Of a stretch of DNA of 24,595 nt, positions 1 through 8,405 are shown in pieces. The translations under genes and the position numbers were made by a program. Position 1 is the stretch's first letter. The number at the start of each line of letters is the position of its first letter. The notes below the pieces were generated by a model. The model saw nothing but the letters and a program-made list of their open reading frames with translations. It did not search any database and had not been told where the DNA came from. Source of the stretch: an uncultured Oscillospiraceae bacterium (GTDB taxonomy: Bacteria > Bacillota > Clostridia > Oscillospirales > Oscillospiraceae); contig CAAEDD010000177.1 in the NCBI GenBank assembly GCA_900754515.1, positions 1 to 24,595 of the forward strand, in the 5' to 3' direction.

Positions 1-51
1 CCGTCATGACGGGCTGCCTCCCAAATTTTTGTTTCATCCAAGAAAAGGCGT

Positions 52-1155
52 TTATATCAGGCTGTACAAAAGCAGCAGGGCGATCAGAAGGGCGAAGTTC
101 ACCAGAGAGAACTGACGGAGATATTTCCCGCTGTCAGAGTGCTCCGAGTGGGAGTAGAGTTTCAGACTGATGAGACTGGCAAGACTGGCGATAGGTGTGC
201 CCAGCCCGCCTATGTTCACTCCCAGCAGCAGTTCCCGGCCGCTGTCAGTAAAGCCTGAAAGAAGGAGAGCGGCGGGTACGTTGCTGATGACCTGGCTGGC
301 CAGAGCACCTATGAGCAGTTCCCGACCCAGCAGCAGACGGCTGAGCAGCTGCTCCACCATTGGCACACGAGCCAGGTTACCGGCAAAGATAAAGAAGCAG
401 ACAAAGGTCAGGAGCAGCATGAAGTCCGCCTCTTTCAGCCGGCGCCGGTCAAAGATAAGCAGGGTGATAATCAGCAGCGGCAGCATCAGCTGCCAGGTGA
501 TGATCCTCAGCACAACTGTCAGGCAGAGACAAAACAGCAGCAGATACAGGATAAGGCTCTTCTTGTCCAGCCCCGGCTCCTCACCCAGAAACACCTCCAC
601 ATGGGAGCGAGAGAGGCGAAGGCTCAGCAGCAGCACCACCGTCAGGGAGATGAGCCACAGTGGCAGAGTGGCGGAGAAAAAGTCCCCCATGCTCAGATGA
701 TAGCGGGAATATAGATACAGGTTCTGGGGATTGCCCACCGGGGTGAGCACGCTGCCCAGGTTGGCGGCTACAGTCTGCAGCACCACCACCCAGATGAGCT
801 CCTTTTCCTGGTGGGCCATGCCCAGCACCACTACAGCAAAGGGGACAAAGGTGAGCAGCGCCACATCGTTGGTAATGAGCATGGCGCTGAAAAAGCTCAG
901 CAGCACCAGAGTGATGCCCATGGTGCGCACTGAGCCGGCCCGGGCGCATAGCCTGTGGGCCAGAACGGTGAACACTCCGGCATGGCGAAGCCCGGCCACC
1001 ACTACCATAAGCCCATACAGAAGGGCAAGTGTGCGCAGGTCAAGGTAGCCCAGATACTCCCCGTCCGGCGGCACAAAAAAGCAGCTTACAAGAGCGGCCA
1101 CAAAGGAAATGCAGAGGGTGAGCTCCCGGCGCATAAAGTCTTTTACCTTGCTCAT
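52..1155 (-). CDS. SLC13/ArsB-type anion permease (ion transporter superfamily)
   Basis: Polytopic inner-membrane carrier of 367 aa with about ten hydrophobic helices. It resembles the SLC13/CitMHS/ArsB branch of the ion transporter superfamily, whose members move inorganic or carboxylate anions, usually with H+ or Na+. Seen in the sequence: two repeated halves, each with a helix-breaking polar motif, TPVGNPQNLY in the first and SNVPAALL followed by NIGGLGTPIASLASLIS in the second. These match the two substrate/ion-binding loops of the superfamily. The substrate cannot be read from sequence. The protein is shorter than typical 420-480 aa members, so it is a compact form. It starts at ATG, overlapping the stop of the upstream Nudix gene by 4 bp, so the two are translationally coupled. 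No clear terminator lies in the remaining 51 bp at the window edge. Family is confident; substrate is unknown. Confidence 0.8.
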   Translation of the reverse strand: MSKVKDFMRRELTLCISFVAALVSCFFVPPDGEYLGYLDLRTLALLYGLMVVVAGLRHAGVFTVLAHRLCARAGSVRTMGITLVLLSFFSAMLITNDVALLTFVPFAVVVLGMAHQEKELIWVVVLQTVAANLGSVLTPVGNPQNLYLYSRYHLSMGDFFSATLPLWLISLTVVLLLSLRLSRSHVEVFLGEEPGLDKKSLILYLLLFCLCLTVVLRIITWQLMLPLLIITLLIFDRRRLKEADFMLLLTFVCFFIFAGNLARVPMVEQLLSRLLLGRELLIGALASQVISNVPAALLLSGFTDSGRELLLGVNIGGLGTPIASLASLISLKLYSHSEHSDSGKYLRQFSLVNFALLIALLLLYSLI

Positions 1156-1622
1156 ATCAGTTCCTCCTTGCCGTTCAGTACGGCCCGGACCAGTTTGTCT
1201 CCCTGATAGCAGAGCTTCAAAGAGAAGAAGTCTGTCCCCACATCCAGAAGACGCAGGAATATCTTATCTCCTACCCAGATGGGCAGAGAGGAGATGCGGC
1301 TCTTTTCCACCCATTCCAGATCCCCCTCGTCGCAGTCAATCAGAGAACCTGTGAAGGAGTCGGAGGTAAAAAGGTGCATGTACTCCGTACCCCACTCATC
1401 GCTTACAAAAGTGACTATGCCCCGAAAGCTCCAGGAACTGAGGTTCAGGCCTGTCTCCTCCCGTACTTCCCGGAGCATACAGTCTTCCGGACTCTCACCG
1501 TCCTCAAACTTGCCGCCTATGCCTATCCACTTGTCGTGGTTCTCGTCCCCGGCCTTTTTGGTACGGTGGAGCATCAGGTAGCAGCCGTCTTTCTCTATAT
1601 AGCAGAGGGATGTATTTTTCAT
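1152..1622 (-). CDS. Nudix hydrolase, MutT/MutX-like (probable 8-oxo-dGTP diphosphatase)
   Basis: Cytosolic 156-aa Nudix pyrophosphohydrolase. The complete Nudix box runs from G37 to L59 (G-x5-E-x7-REVxEExGL); the E55/E56 pair and E52 would bind the catalytic divalent metal. The preceding DKWIGIGGKFEDGE segment resembles Firmicute MutX-type proteins that clean oxidised dGTP from the nucleotide pool (family knowledge; substrate inferred). The length is normal. Start is the ATG at 1620-1622 with an AGGTGG-like Shine-Dalgarno just upstream and a very good promoter at 1655-1683. It is the first gene of a two-gene unit and overlaps the permease start by 4 bp. Pairing a nucleotide-sanitising enzyme with an anion permease is not an obvious functional pairing and may be simple co-transcription. 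Confidence 0.88.
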   Translation of the reverse strand: MKNTSLCYIEKDGCYLMLHRTKKAGDENHDKWIGIGGKFEDGESPEDCMLREVREETGLNLSSWSFRGIVTFVSDEWGTEYMHLFTSDSFTGSLIDCDEGDLEWVEKSRISSLPIWVGDKIFLRLLDVGTDFFSLKLCYQGDKLVRAVLNGKEELI

Positions 1623-1654
1623 GTTCCCACCTCTGAAAATCTTAAATCCGACTA

Positions 1655-1683
1655 ATTGTACATAGGAAGACGGTGAATGTCAA
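1655..1683 (-). promoter_or_regulatory. SigA-type promoter of the Nudix-permease unit
   Basis: On the minus strand a perfect -35 TTGACA (1678-1683) is followed, after exactly 17 nt, by -10 TACAAT (1655-1660). The predicted start of transcription is about 25 nt upstream of the Nudix ATG. Confidence 0.75.
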
Positions 1684-1780
1684 TTGAAAAATCAGCATAG
1701 GATAAAAGACTTTTGCTTATAGCGGGGAAGTCGGAAAAGCTCTGTAACTTGAGGGCAAAGAGCCCAGATAAGGGGTGACT

Positions 1781-1808
1781 TTGCCGTGGATTTGTGCTAT
1801 TCTAAAAT
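1781..1808 (+). promoter_or_regulatory. Possible promoter of the YfcC-type carrier gene
   Basis: TTGCCG (1781-1786), 16-nt spacer, TAAAAT (1803-1808). This is a moderate match. It leaves a 5' leader of about 55 nt that carries a short GC-rich inverted repeat (CGGG near 1816 and CCCG near 1836). The rest of the 1623-1868 gap shows nothing else I can name. Confidence 0.4.
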
Positions 1809-1868
1809 TTAACGGCGGCGGGTAAATACCTGACGCCCGAGGACAAAACAACATGGGAGGCTTCAACG

Positions 1869-3278
1869 ATGAAGCAGAAGAGAGAAAACAAGGGCCTGAA
1901 CATCAGCGCCCGGTCCTTTATAACCGCATTACTTATACTCTTTGCACTGATGCTGCTGACTTACATACTGACGCTGGTGCTGCCCGGCGGCGAGTATAAG
2001 CGCATAGCCGACAGCGCCGGGAACATGGTGATAGACACTCAGGCGGGCTACACTCCCGTGGAGGGGGGCTTGCCCTTTTACAAGTGGCTGCTGTCTCCCT
2101 TCCTGGTCCTGACGGCGGAGGGCAGCGGCACCATCATTGCCGTCATTGTCTTCCTGCTGGTCATCGGCGGCATCTTTAACAGCCTTGACCGCTGCGGACT
2201 AATGCTCTATATGCTTAAGCGGGTGGTCCGCCGCTTCGGCCATGCCCGCTACATGCTCATGGCGGTGGTGGTGCTGTTCTTCATGGCCATGGGCTCCTTC
2301 ATAGGCTCCTTTGAGGAAGTCATACCCCTGGTGCCTATAGTGGTGTCCCTGGCAGTGGGACTTGGCTGGGACGCCCTCATAGGCGTGGGCATGAGCCTGC
2401 TTGCCGCCGGTTGCGGCTTCTCCGCCGGAGTGTGCAACCCCTTCACCGTGGGCATTGCCCAGGAGCTGGCGGGTCTGCCGATGTTTTCCGGCATCTGGCT
2501 CAGGATTGTCAGCTTCCTTGTAGTCTATATTCTGCTGCTGTTCTTCCTGCGCAGTCATGCAAAGAAAATAGAGCAGCCCCTCTCCGGGGACTTGGCTGGA
2601 GAGGACTTCTGCCCCAGTGCGTCCATGGACAGGGCCCTGGCCCTCTTTGGCGGGCTACTGGGCCTGGGCATATTACTGGTTCTCTCCTCCAGTTTTATAA
2701 CTGCCCTGCAGGACTACACCATGGTAATCGTGGCGGCTATGTTTCTGGCAGCGGGGCTGGCTTCCACCCTGGCCGCCGGGATGAGCCCGGGCAAACTGGG
2801 CTCCAGCTTCTTTAACGGCCTTGTGAGCGTATTGCCCGCAGTGCTGATGATACTCATGGCCAGCTCCATCAAATATACTCTGACCGAAGCAAAGATACTG
2901 GACACGATCTTATACTATGCCGTGGCCGCCGCCGGGACTCTGCCCCGTTGGGTGGTGATACTTTTCCTGTATCTGGTGGTGCTGGTGATGAACTTCTTCA
3001 TCCCCTCCGGTTCCGCCAAGGCCTTCCTGCTGCTGCCCCTCATACTGCCGGTGGCCCAGATTTTCAATCTGTCCTCCCAACTGTGTGTAGTGGCCTACGC
3101 CTTTGGCGACGGCTTCTCAAACGTCCTCTATCCCACAAACCCCGTGCTGCTCATATCCCTGGGCTTGGCGGGAGTGAGCTACGGCAGCTGGTTCAAATGG
3201 ACCTGGAAATTCCAGGCGGTGATACTCGTATGCACCAGCCTGCTTCTGCTCTTTGGCCTGGCTGTGGGCTACGCCTGA
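1869..3278 (+). CDS. YfcC-family (DcuC-like) membrane carrier
   Basis: Integral membrane carrier of 469 aa with roughly 11-12 hydrophobic helices. It matches the YfcC family (C4-dicarboxylate anaerobic carrier-like fold), whose members are annotated as putative basic amino-acid antiporters or dicarboxylate carriers. Seen: a short cationic N-terminus, TM1 near residues 15-40, the LPGGEYKR motif just after it, and conserved polar stretches GSFIGSFEEVIPLVP and GDGFSNVLYPTNPVLL in the transport core. The length is that of the family. ATG start is supported by GGGAGG at 1855-1860 with 8-nt spacing. A two-component system begins 36 bp downstream on the same strand with no terminator between, so the carrier and its neighbours may share a transcript. 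Substrate is not determinable here. Confidence 0.85.
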   Translation: MKQKRENKGLNISARSFITALLILFALMLLTYILTLVLPGGEYKRIADSAGNMVIDTQAGYTPVEGGLPFYKWLLSPFLVLTAEGSGTIIAVIVFLLVIGGIFNSLDRCGLMLYMLKRVVRRFGHARYMLMAVVVLFFMAMGSFIGSFEEVIPLVPIVVSLAVGLGWDALIGVGMSLLAAGCGFSAGVCNPFTVGIAQELAGLPMFSGIWLRIVSFLVVYILLLFFLRSHAKKIEQPLSGDLAGEDFCPSASMDRALALFGGLLGLGILLVLSSSFITALQDYTMVIVAAMFLAAGLASTLAAGMSPGKLGSSFFNGLVSVLPAVLMILMASSIKYTLTEAKILDTILYYAVAAAGTLPRWVVILFLYLVVLVMNFFIPSGSAKAFLLLPLILPVAQIFNLSSQLCVVAYAFGDGFSNVLYPTNPVLLISLGLAGVSYGSWFKWTWKFQAVILVCTSLLLLFGLAVGYA

Positions 3279-3314
3279 TAAGAAAATTGTATACCTGCAA
3301 AGGAGGCAGATACC

Positions 3315-3992
3315 GTGCGTATACTGGTTGTAGAGGATGAAAAAGATCTCAACCGCATAATAACAAAGACCCTCACAAAGAGCGGCTATACCGTGGACAG
3401 CTGCCTGGACGGGAACGAAGTGGAGCATTACCTGGCCGGGGCGGAGTACGATGCCATACTCATGGACGTTATGCTCCCCGGCAAGGACGGATTTACAATT
3501 GTCGGTCAGATGAGAGACAGGGGAGTGGACACCCCGGTGCTCTTCCTCACAGCTCGTGACAGCGTGGCGGATCGGGTGACGGGGCTGGACCTGGGCGGGG
3601 ACGACTACCTGGTGAAGCCCTTTGACTTTGACGAGCTGCTGGCCCGCATCCGGGCCATGACACGCAAGCACGCGGGAAACCGCAGCAATGTCTTCACCCT
3701 GGCGGACCTCACGGTGGACACCCGCCGTCAGAGGGTGGAGCGGGGCGGCCGGGAGATAAAACTGCTGCCCAAGGAATTTGCGATACTGGAGCATCTTATA
3801 AGGAATAAAGGAGCTGTCATCTCCCGGGAGCAGCTGGAGGACAGAATCTGGAACTACGAGTACTCCGGCAGCTCCAACAATGTGGACGTGTACATGAGCA
3901 AGCTGAGAAAGAAGCTGGACGAGGGTTATGACACCAAGCTCCTCCACACTGTCCGGGGGGCGGGCTGGGTGCTGCGGGAGGACAAAGCATGA
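3315..3992 (+). CDS. OmpR/PhoB-family response regulator
   Basis: DNA-binding response regulator of 225 aa. The receiver domain (about 1-115) has the acidic pair E7/D8, phospho-acceptor D51, switch residue T79 and K101 in VKPF. The C-terminal winged helix (about 128-222) has the LLPKEFAILEHL and NNVDVYMSKLRKKL segments typical of OmpR-type regulators. It should be phosphorylated by the histidine kinase encoded next, with which it overlaps by 4 bp (ATGA). The start is GTG at 3315, chosen because AGGAGG lies 8 nt upstream (3301-3306) and the translation begins directly with the canonical MRILVVEDE. It lies 36 bp after the YfcC-type gene. Its likely local target is the PepSY lipoprotein gene downstream (inference). 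Confidence 0.95.
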   Translation: MRILVVEDEKDLNRIITKTLTKSGYTVDSCLDGNEVEHYLAGAEYDAILMDVMLPGKDGFTIVGQMRDRGVDTPVLFLTARDSVADRVTGLDLGGDDYLVKPFDFDELLARIRAMTRKHAGNRSNVFTLADLTVDTRRQRVERGGREIKLLPKEFAILEHLIRNKGAVISREQLEDRIWNYEYSGSSNNVDVYMSKLRKKLDEGYDTKLLHTVRGAGWVLREDKA

Positions 3993-5356
3993 AAAAGAGC
4001 TCCATCAAGCTGCGCCTTACTCTGTGGTACACCCTGCTGATGCTGCTCATGGCGGCAGTGACCCTGACCTTTGTAATGGTGATAAGCAGCTCGGTGGCAA
4101 ACCAGACCACCCTGGACAGCCTGGACAGAGCTCTCCGGGAGAATGCCCTTCAGGCCGATCTGGAAAACGGGGAATTGCAGATAGGCAGCGGCTTCAGCTT
4201 TTATCACAGCGGCATCTATACAGTTATCTACAGCAAGAGCCAGGCTCTCATGGCCGGGCAGCTGCCCCAGGCCTTCACGTCCCTGAGCCTGCCTTTTGAA
4301 AACGGACTGACTCGCCCCGTGGACACGGAGCAGGGCAGCTACTATGTTATGGACCTGTGGCTGCCATCGGGCTGGGAGGACGGTATCTGGCTCAGGGGGA
4401 TAACGGAGATATCCCAGGGCGCGGATACCAGACAGAACCTGCTGATAGCCGCCGGGGTGGCTCTGCCACTCTTTATTCTTCTGGGCGCTCTGGGGGGATG
4501 GTTCATAGTGCGCCGGGCCCTGCGTCCGCTGGACAGCATCAACGCCACTGCCGCCGCCATCAACGAGGGCCGGGACCTGTCCGCCAGGATAAATTTGGGA
4601 AAAGCCCCGGAGGAGTTCAGCCGACTGGCGGAGAATTTTGACAGGATGCTGGAGCGGCTGGAGCGGGCCTTCGAGGCGGAAAAGCGCTTCACATCCGACG
4701 CCTCCCACGAGCTGCGCACGCCCCTGTCGGTGATACTCAGCGCCTGCGAATACAGTGAGAAGTTTGACGAGAGCCCGGAGGAACAGCGGGAGACCATACA
4801 GACCGTATACCGTCAGGGGAAAAAGATGTCGGCGCTGATAAATCAGCTTTTGCAGATGACCCGGCTGGACCAGGGCACGGAGAAACTGAATATGGAGCTG
4901 TTGGACCTGTCCGCTTTGGCGGAGGAGCTGTGCCGAGACCAGGGGGACAGGAGCGCCCGTATTATTACTGATATTGCCCCCGGGACAAAGGTCCGGGGGG
5001 ACAGGCTGCTGCTGGTCCGCCTTGTCCAGAACCTGCTGGACAACGCCTATAAATACGGCAAACCGGAGGGCCGTGTCTGGCTATCTCTCCGCCGGGATGA
5101 GGGTGAAGTGCATCTCACCGTCAGGGACGAGGGTGAGGGCATAGCGCAGGAGCAGCAGGAGAAGATATGGCAGCGCTTCTATCAGGCCGACCCCTCCCGC
5201 AGCGGAGGACAGGGGGTCGGGCTGGGCCTGTCTATGGTGGAGCAGATAGCCCGCATCCACAATGGCCGCATGAGTCTGAGCAGCCGCCCGGGAGAGGGCA
5301 GCGCCTTCACTCTCCACCTGCCTGAGGTGGGGGAGAACGCCGGAGAAAAAAATTAA
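3989..5356 (+). CDS. Membrane sensor histidine kinase with HAMP domain
   Basis: Sensor kinase of 455 aa. TM1 is at about residues 13-35, an extracytoplasmic sensor segment of about 115 aa follows, and TM2 is at about 152-173. A HAMP linker starts with RRALRPLDSI. The HisKA dimerisation/phospho-acceptor helix carries H240 in ASHELRTPL, and the C-terminal HATPase domain has N-box QNLLDNAYKYG, G1 VRDEGEGI and G2 GVGLGLSMV. All catalytic elements are present. The start overlaps the response-regulator stop by 4 bp, so the two are made together. The extracytoplasmic segment has no domain I recognise, so the signal is unknown. The following PepSY lipoprotein would sit on the same face of the membrane and could modulate it (inference). 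Confidence 0.95.
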   Translation: MKKSSIKLRLTLWYTLLMLLMAAVTLTFVMVISSSVANQTTLDSLDRALRENALQADLENGELQIGSGFSFYHSGIYTVIYSKSQALMAGQLPQAFTSLSLPFENGLTRPVDTEQGSYYVMDLWLPSGWEDGIWLRGITEISQGADTRQNLLIAAGVALPLFILLGALGGWFIVRRALRPLDSINATAAAINEGRDLSARINLGKAPEEFSRLAENFDRMLERLERAFEAEKRFTSDASHELRTPLSVILSACEYSEKFDESPEEQRETIQTVYRQGKKMSALINQLLQMTRLDQGTEKLNMELLDLSALAEELCRDQGDRSARIITDIAPGTKVRGDRLLLVRLVQNLLDNAYKYGKPEGRVWLSLRRDEGEVHLTVRDEGEGIAQEQQEKIWQRFYQADPSRSGGQGVGLGLSMVEQIARIHNGRMSLSSRPGEGSAFTLHLPEVGENAGEKN

Positions 5357-5366
5357 AAAACTTTCT

Positions 5367-5388
5367 GCATTTCATGTTCATTTAATAT
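5367..5388 (+). promoter_or_regulatory. Candidate response-regulator binding site (11-bp direct repeat)
   Basis: Two 11-mers, TGCATTTCATG and TTCATTTAATA, lie head to tail with CATTT repeated at exactly 11-bp spacing (5368-5372 and 5379-5383). OmpR/PhoB-family regulators commonly bind tandem 11-bp repeats. The location, between the kinase stop and the PepSY lipoprotein start, fits autoregulated control of that gene. No convincing -35 box is present, as is usual for activated promoters. Confidence 0.3.
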
Positions 5389-5436
5389 TTCCCTGTTAAG
5401 CTTTGACCATCGAAAGGAAACAAGGAGGAAAGAAAA

Positions 5437-6300
5437 ATGAAAAACAACAAGAAAAGAATAATAAATATATTGGTCGTGGCAGTCCTGGCTTGCCTCATCC
5501 TGGCAGGCTGCGGTTCCCCCACCAGTGTGAAAGCCCAGCCTATAGGCCTGGAGGCCGCCAAGGCCGTGGCTCTGGAGGATGCCGGACTCAGCGCCTCCGC
5601 CGTAAGCTTCTCCACCACCGGACTTGACCGGCAGGGTGACACCGAGTACTACGCCATAGACTTCACCAGCGGCGACAGCAGCTACGAGTACGACATCGAC
5701 GCCATCAGCGGCCGGGGGATAGAGTGCCGCATCAGCCAGGGCACAGTTTCCGCAGCTCAGCCCCAGGCTTCCGCTCAGCCCCAGACCACTTCCGCCCCCG
5801 GCAGCAGCCAGAGCAGCCAGACCGGAACCCAGAGCTCCGGTGAGCTCATAGGAGAGCAGGCCGCAAGGGATGCAGCCCTGGAGCATGCCGGACTCAGCGA
5901 CAGCCAGGTCACCTTCCTGAAGACCAAGCTGGACCGGGAGGACGGCCGCCAGGTATACGAGGTGGAGTTCTACACCCAGGACTACAAGGAATACGACTAT
6001 GAGATAGACGCGCTCACCGGTGAGGTACGCTCCTACGACTACGATGTGGAGACTTATTTCCAGACCTCCGGAAATTCCGGGACCGGAACGGAGCTGACGG
6101 CAGAGGAGGCCAAGGCCTTGGCTCTTGCCCAGGTGCCGGGAGCAACCGAGAGTGACATCATCGAGTTCAAGACCGACCGGGACGACGGCCGCATAGAGTA
6201 CGAAGGCGAGATCCTCTACTCCGGCATGAAGTACGAGTTTGAGATAGACGGATACAGCGGCGCCATCCGCAGCTGGGAAGTTGAGACAGCGAGAAGATAA
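5437..6300 (+). CDS. Secreted lipoprotein with three PepSY domains
   Basis: Lipoprotein of 287 aa. A basic N-terminus and hydrophobic segment lead to lipobox LAGC with lipidated C25. Three PepSY-type repeats follow: about 36-97, 137-200 and 213-284. Each begins with an IGxEAA/LTAEEAK helix and ends in a Y-E-Y-D-I-D-A/G-x-S/T-G strand motif. Domains 1 and 2 are joined by a Ser/Gln/Ala/Pro-rich linker. PepSY domains occur in extracytoplasmic proteins and are thought to inhibit peptidases or regulate cell-surface activity (family knowledge). ATG is supported by AGGAGG at 5423-5428 with 8-nt spacing. It follows the kinase by 80 bp and ends before a strong terminator. PepSY lipoproteins frequently neighbour two-component systems, so it is probably a target or modulator of the upstream pair (inference). 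Confidence 0.88.
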   Translation: MKNNKKRIINILVVAVLACLILAGCGSPTSVKAQPIGLEAAKAVALEDAGLSASAVSFSTTGLDRQGDTEYYAIDFTSGDSSYEYDIDAISGRGIECRISQGTVSAAQPQASAQPQTTSAPGSSQSSQTGTQSSGELIGEQAARDAALEHAGLSDSQVTFLKTKLDREDGRQVYEVEFYTQDYKEYDYEIDALTGEVRSYDYDVETYFQTSGNSGTGTELTAEEAKALALAQVPGATESDIIEFKTDRDDGRIEYEGEILYSGMKYEFEIDGYSGAIRSWEVETARR

Positions 6301-6327
6301 TGAGCAGATATAAATGAGATAAAAATA

Positions 6328-6366
6328 TCAGGCGGCTCCCAAATTTCGAGCCGCCTGAGATTTTTA
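6328..6366. terminator. Bidirectional intrinsic terminator between the PepSY gene and groEL
   Basis: An 11-bp perfect stem (TCAGGCGGCTC at 6328-6338, GAGCCGCCTGA at 6348-6358) with a 9-nt loop is followed by a T tract on the plus strand (6360-6366). On the minus strand it is followed by TATTTTTATC. It can serve both convergent genes. Confidence 0.85.
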
Positions 6367-6393
6367 TTCGCCGGTATATTGAGGATAATAGGA

Positions 6394-6421
6394 AAGCCCG
6401 GAGGCATCTGCCTCCGGGCTT
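6394..6421 (-). terminator. Second GC-rich hairpin downstream of groEL
   Basis: Near-perfect inverted repeat AAGCCCGGAGG (6394-6404) and CCTCCGGGCTT (6411-6421) with a very short apical loop. It lies 50 bp after the groEL stop. The T tract is weak on the minus strand (TCCTATTATC) and GAGTTTTAT on the plus strand. It probably works in tandem with the hairpin at 6328-6358. Confidence 0.65.
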
Positions 6422-6470
6422 GAGTTTTATGCTTGGGGTTTATTTAACTGTTCGGCTGCTCAGCGGCTTA

Positions 6471-8099
6471 TCAGTACATGCCGCCCATGTCTCCGCCGCC
6501 GGCGGGCATAGGAGGATTCTTCTCGGGGATATCTGCAACCAGGCTCTCGGTGGTCAGGACCATGGAAGCCACGGAAGCGGCGTTCTCCAGAGCACTGCGG
6601 CAGACCTTGGTGGGGTCAACGATGCCCAGCTCTATCATGTCGCCGTACTGATCGTTGGCGGCGTCATAGCCGTAGGTGCTGCTGGTGCTGCCGGCAACAT
6701 TGTTCAGGATGACTGCACCTTCCAGACCTGCGTTGGCAGCTATCTGCATGATGGGGGCCTTCAGAGCCTTGGCGATGATGGCGGCGCCGGTCTTCTCGTC
6801 GCCCTCAAGAGCGGCGACTTCGGCCTCGGCAGCCTTGGAAGCTATGACGTAGGCAGTGCCGCCGCCGGGGACAACGCCCTCTGCAACGGCTGCACGGGTG
6901 GCGTTGAGAGCGTCCTCAATACGCAGCTTCTTTTCCTTCATCTCGGTCTCGGTAGCGGCGCCGACCTTAATGACTGCAACACCGCCGGAGAGCTTTGCCA
7001 GACGCTCCTGGAGCTTCTCCTTATCGTACTCGGAAGTGGTGGTCTCTATCTGACGGCTGATCTGAGCGGTACGGGCCTTGATCTCCTCGCTGGAGCCTGC
7101 GCCGTCTACGATGACGGTATTCTCCTTGGTGACCTTGACCTGGTGAGCCTGGCCCAGCATGTTCAGGGTTGCATCCTTCAGCTCCATGCCAAGCTCGCTG
7201 GAGATAACGGTGCCGCCGGTGAGGATGGCGATATCCTGGAGCATCTCTTTACGCCTGTCGCCAAAGCCGGGAGCCTTGACGCACACGCAGGTGAAGGTGC
7301 CACGCAGCTTGTTGAGAACGATAGTGGCAAGAGCTTCGCCCTCCACGTCCTCGGCAATGATCAGCAGCTTGCGGCCGGCCTTGACGATCTGTTCCAGCAG
7401 GGGCAGGATCTCCTGAATGTTGGAGATCTTCTTGTCGGTGATGAGGATGAGAGCGTCGTCGATAACAGCCTCCATCTTGTCCATATCAGTGGCCATGTAG
7501 GGGGACAGATAGCCGCGGTCGAACTGCATGCCTTCAACTACCTCGCTGTAGGTCTCGGCGGTCTTGCTCTCTTCCAGAGTGATGACGCCGTTCTGGCTTA
7601 CCTTCTCCATGGCCTCGGAAATCAGGTTGCCGATGACCTCGTCGCCGGAGGAGATGGTGCCGACACGAGCGATGTCCTTGGAGCCGGACACGGGCTGGGA
7701 GATGGCCTTGATGCCGTCAACGGCAGCCTGGGTGGCCTTCTGGATGCCCTTGCGCATAACCATGGGATTGGCGCCGGCGGCCAGGTTCTTCAGACCCTCG
7801 CTGATCATGGCCTGAGCCAGAACGGTGGCGGTGGTGGTACCGTCGCCGGCCACGTCGTTGGTCTTGGTGGAAACTTCCTTGATGAGCTGGGCGCCCATGT
7901 TCTCAAAGGCGTCTTCCAGCTCTATCTCCTTGGCGATGGTAACACCGTCGTTGGTGATCAGGGGAGCGCCGAACTTCTTGTCCAGCACTACGTTGCGGCC
8001 CTTGGGGCCCAGAGTTATTTTAACGGTATTGGCCAGCTGGTTTACGCCGCGCTCTATGGCCTTTCTTGCTTCTTCACCGTAAATGATCTGTTTAGCCAT
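6471..8099 (-). CDS. groL: GroEL chaperonin (Cpn60)
   Basis: 60-kDa chaperonin subunit of 542 aa, the usual bacterial length. It forms the double-ring cytosolic folding chamber that works with GroES and ATP. Seen: equatorial ATP-site motifs GPKGRNVVLD and VAGDGTTTATVL with the hydrolysis aspartate at D86, the apical segment with GFGDRRKEML, equatorial GVVPGGGTAY, and a flexible C-terminal tail with a short GGM element ending GGGDMGGMY. ATG is supported by AAGGAGG at 8108-8114 with 8-nt spacing. It lies 21 bp after groES in the same operon under CIRCE control. Codons are biased towards C-ending forms, consistent with high expression. A long open frame on the opposite strand is a shadow of this gene. 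Confidence 0.99.
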   Translation of the reverse strand: MAKQIIYGEEARKAIERGVNQLANTVKITLGPKGRNVVLDKKFGAPLITNDGVTIAKEIELEDAFENMGAQLIKEVSTKTNDVAGDGTTTATVLAQAMISEGLKNLAAGANPMVMRKGIQKATQAAVDGIKAISQPVSGSKDIARVGTISSGDEVIGNLISEAMEKVSQNGVITLEESKTAETYSEVVEGMQFDRGYLSPYMATDMDKMEAVIDDALILITDKKISNIQEILPLLEQIVKAGRKLLIIAEDVEGEALATIVLNKLRGTFTCVCVKAPGFGDRRKEMLQDIAILTGGTVISSELGMELKDATLNMLGQAHQVKVTKENTVIVDGAGSSEEIKARTAQISRQIETTTSEYDKEKLQERLAKLSGGVAVIKVGAATETEMKEKKLRIEDALNATRAAVAEGVVPGGGTAYVIASKAAEAEVAALEGDEKTGAAIIAKALKAPIMQIAANAGLEGAVILNNVAGSTSSTYGYDAANDQYGDMIELGIVDPTKVCRSALENAASVASMVLTTESLVADIPEKNPPMPAGGGDMGGMY

Positions 8100-8120
8100 T
8101 GTAATTTCCTCCTTGCTCTA

Positions 8121-8405
8121 TCACTCGATAACGGCCAGAATGTCGCTCTGACGGACGATGGTATACTCCACATCCTCCAGCTTTACCTTGCTGCCGCTGT
8201 ATTTGCCCACCAGAACGTTCTGACCGGGCTTTACTATCATCTTGACTTCATTGCCGTCTACCATGCCGCCGGGGCCGACCTCAACCACTTCGTAGACCTC
8301 AGGCTTCTCCTGAGCGGAAGCAGTCAGGAAAATACCGGAGGAGGTGCGCTCCTCAGCTTCGTTCTGCTTGAGAACGACTCTGTCAGCCAAAGGTTTGAGT
8401 TTCAT
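8121..8405 (-). CDS. groES: GroES co-chaperonin (Cpn10)
   Basis: Co-chaperonin of 94 aa that caps the GroEL ring. Family motifs are present: N-terminal MKLKPLADRVVLKQ, the mobile loop around ERTSSGIFL, and the VLVGKYSGSKVKLEDVEYTIVRQSDILAVIE C-terminus summarised by its YTIVRQSDILAVIE end. The ATG at 8403-8405 is chosen because GGAGGT (8413-8418) sits 7 nt upstream. An in-frame TTG five codons earlier would overlap that Shine-Dalgarno and is rejected. It is the first gene of the groES-groEL operon, and its leader contains the CIRCE operator. Confidence 0.98.
   Translation of the reverse strand: MKLKPLADRVVLKQNEAEERTSSGIFLTASAQEKPEVYEVVEVGPGGMVDGNEVKMIVKPGQNVLVGKYSGSKVKLEDVEYTIVRQSDILAVIE

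Noticed and set aside
3117..3947. A 276-codon minus-strand frame across the end of the YfcC-type gene and the response regulator
   Set aside because: Antisense to two genes with intact family motifs; His/Val/Gln-rich shadow composition.
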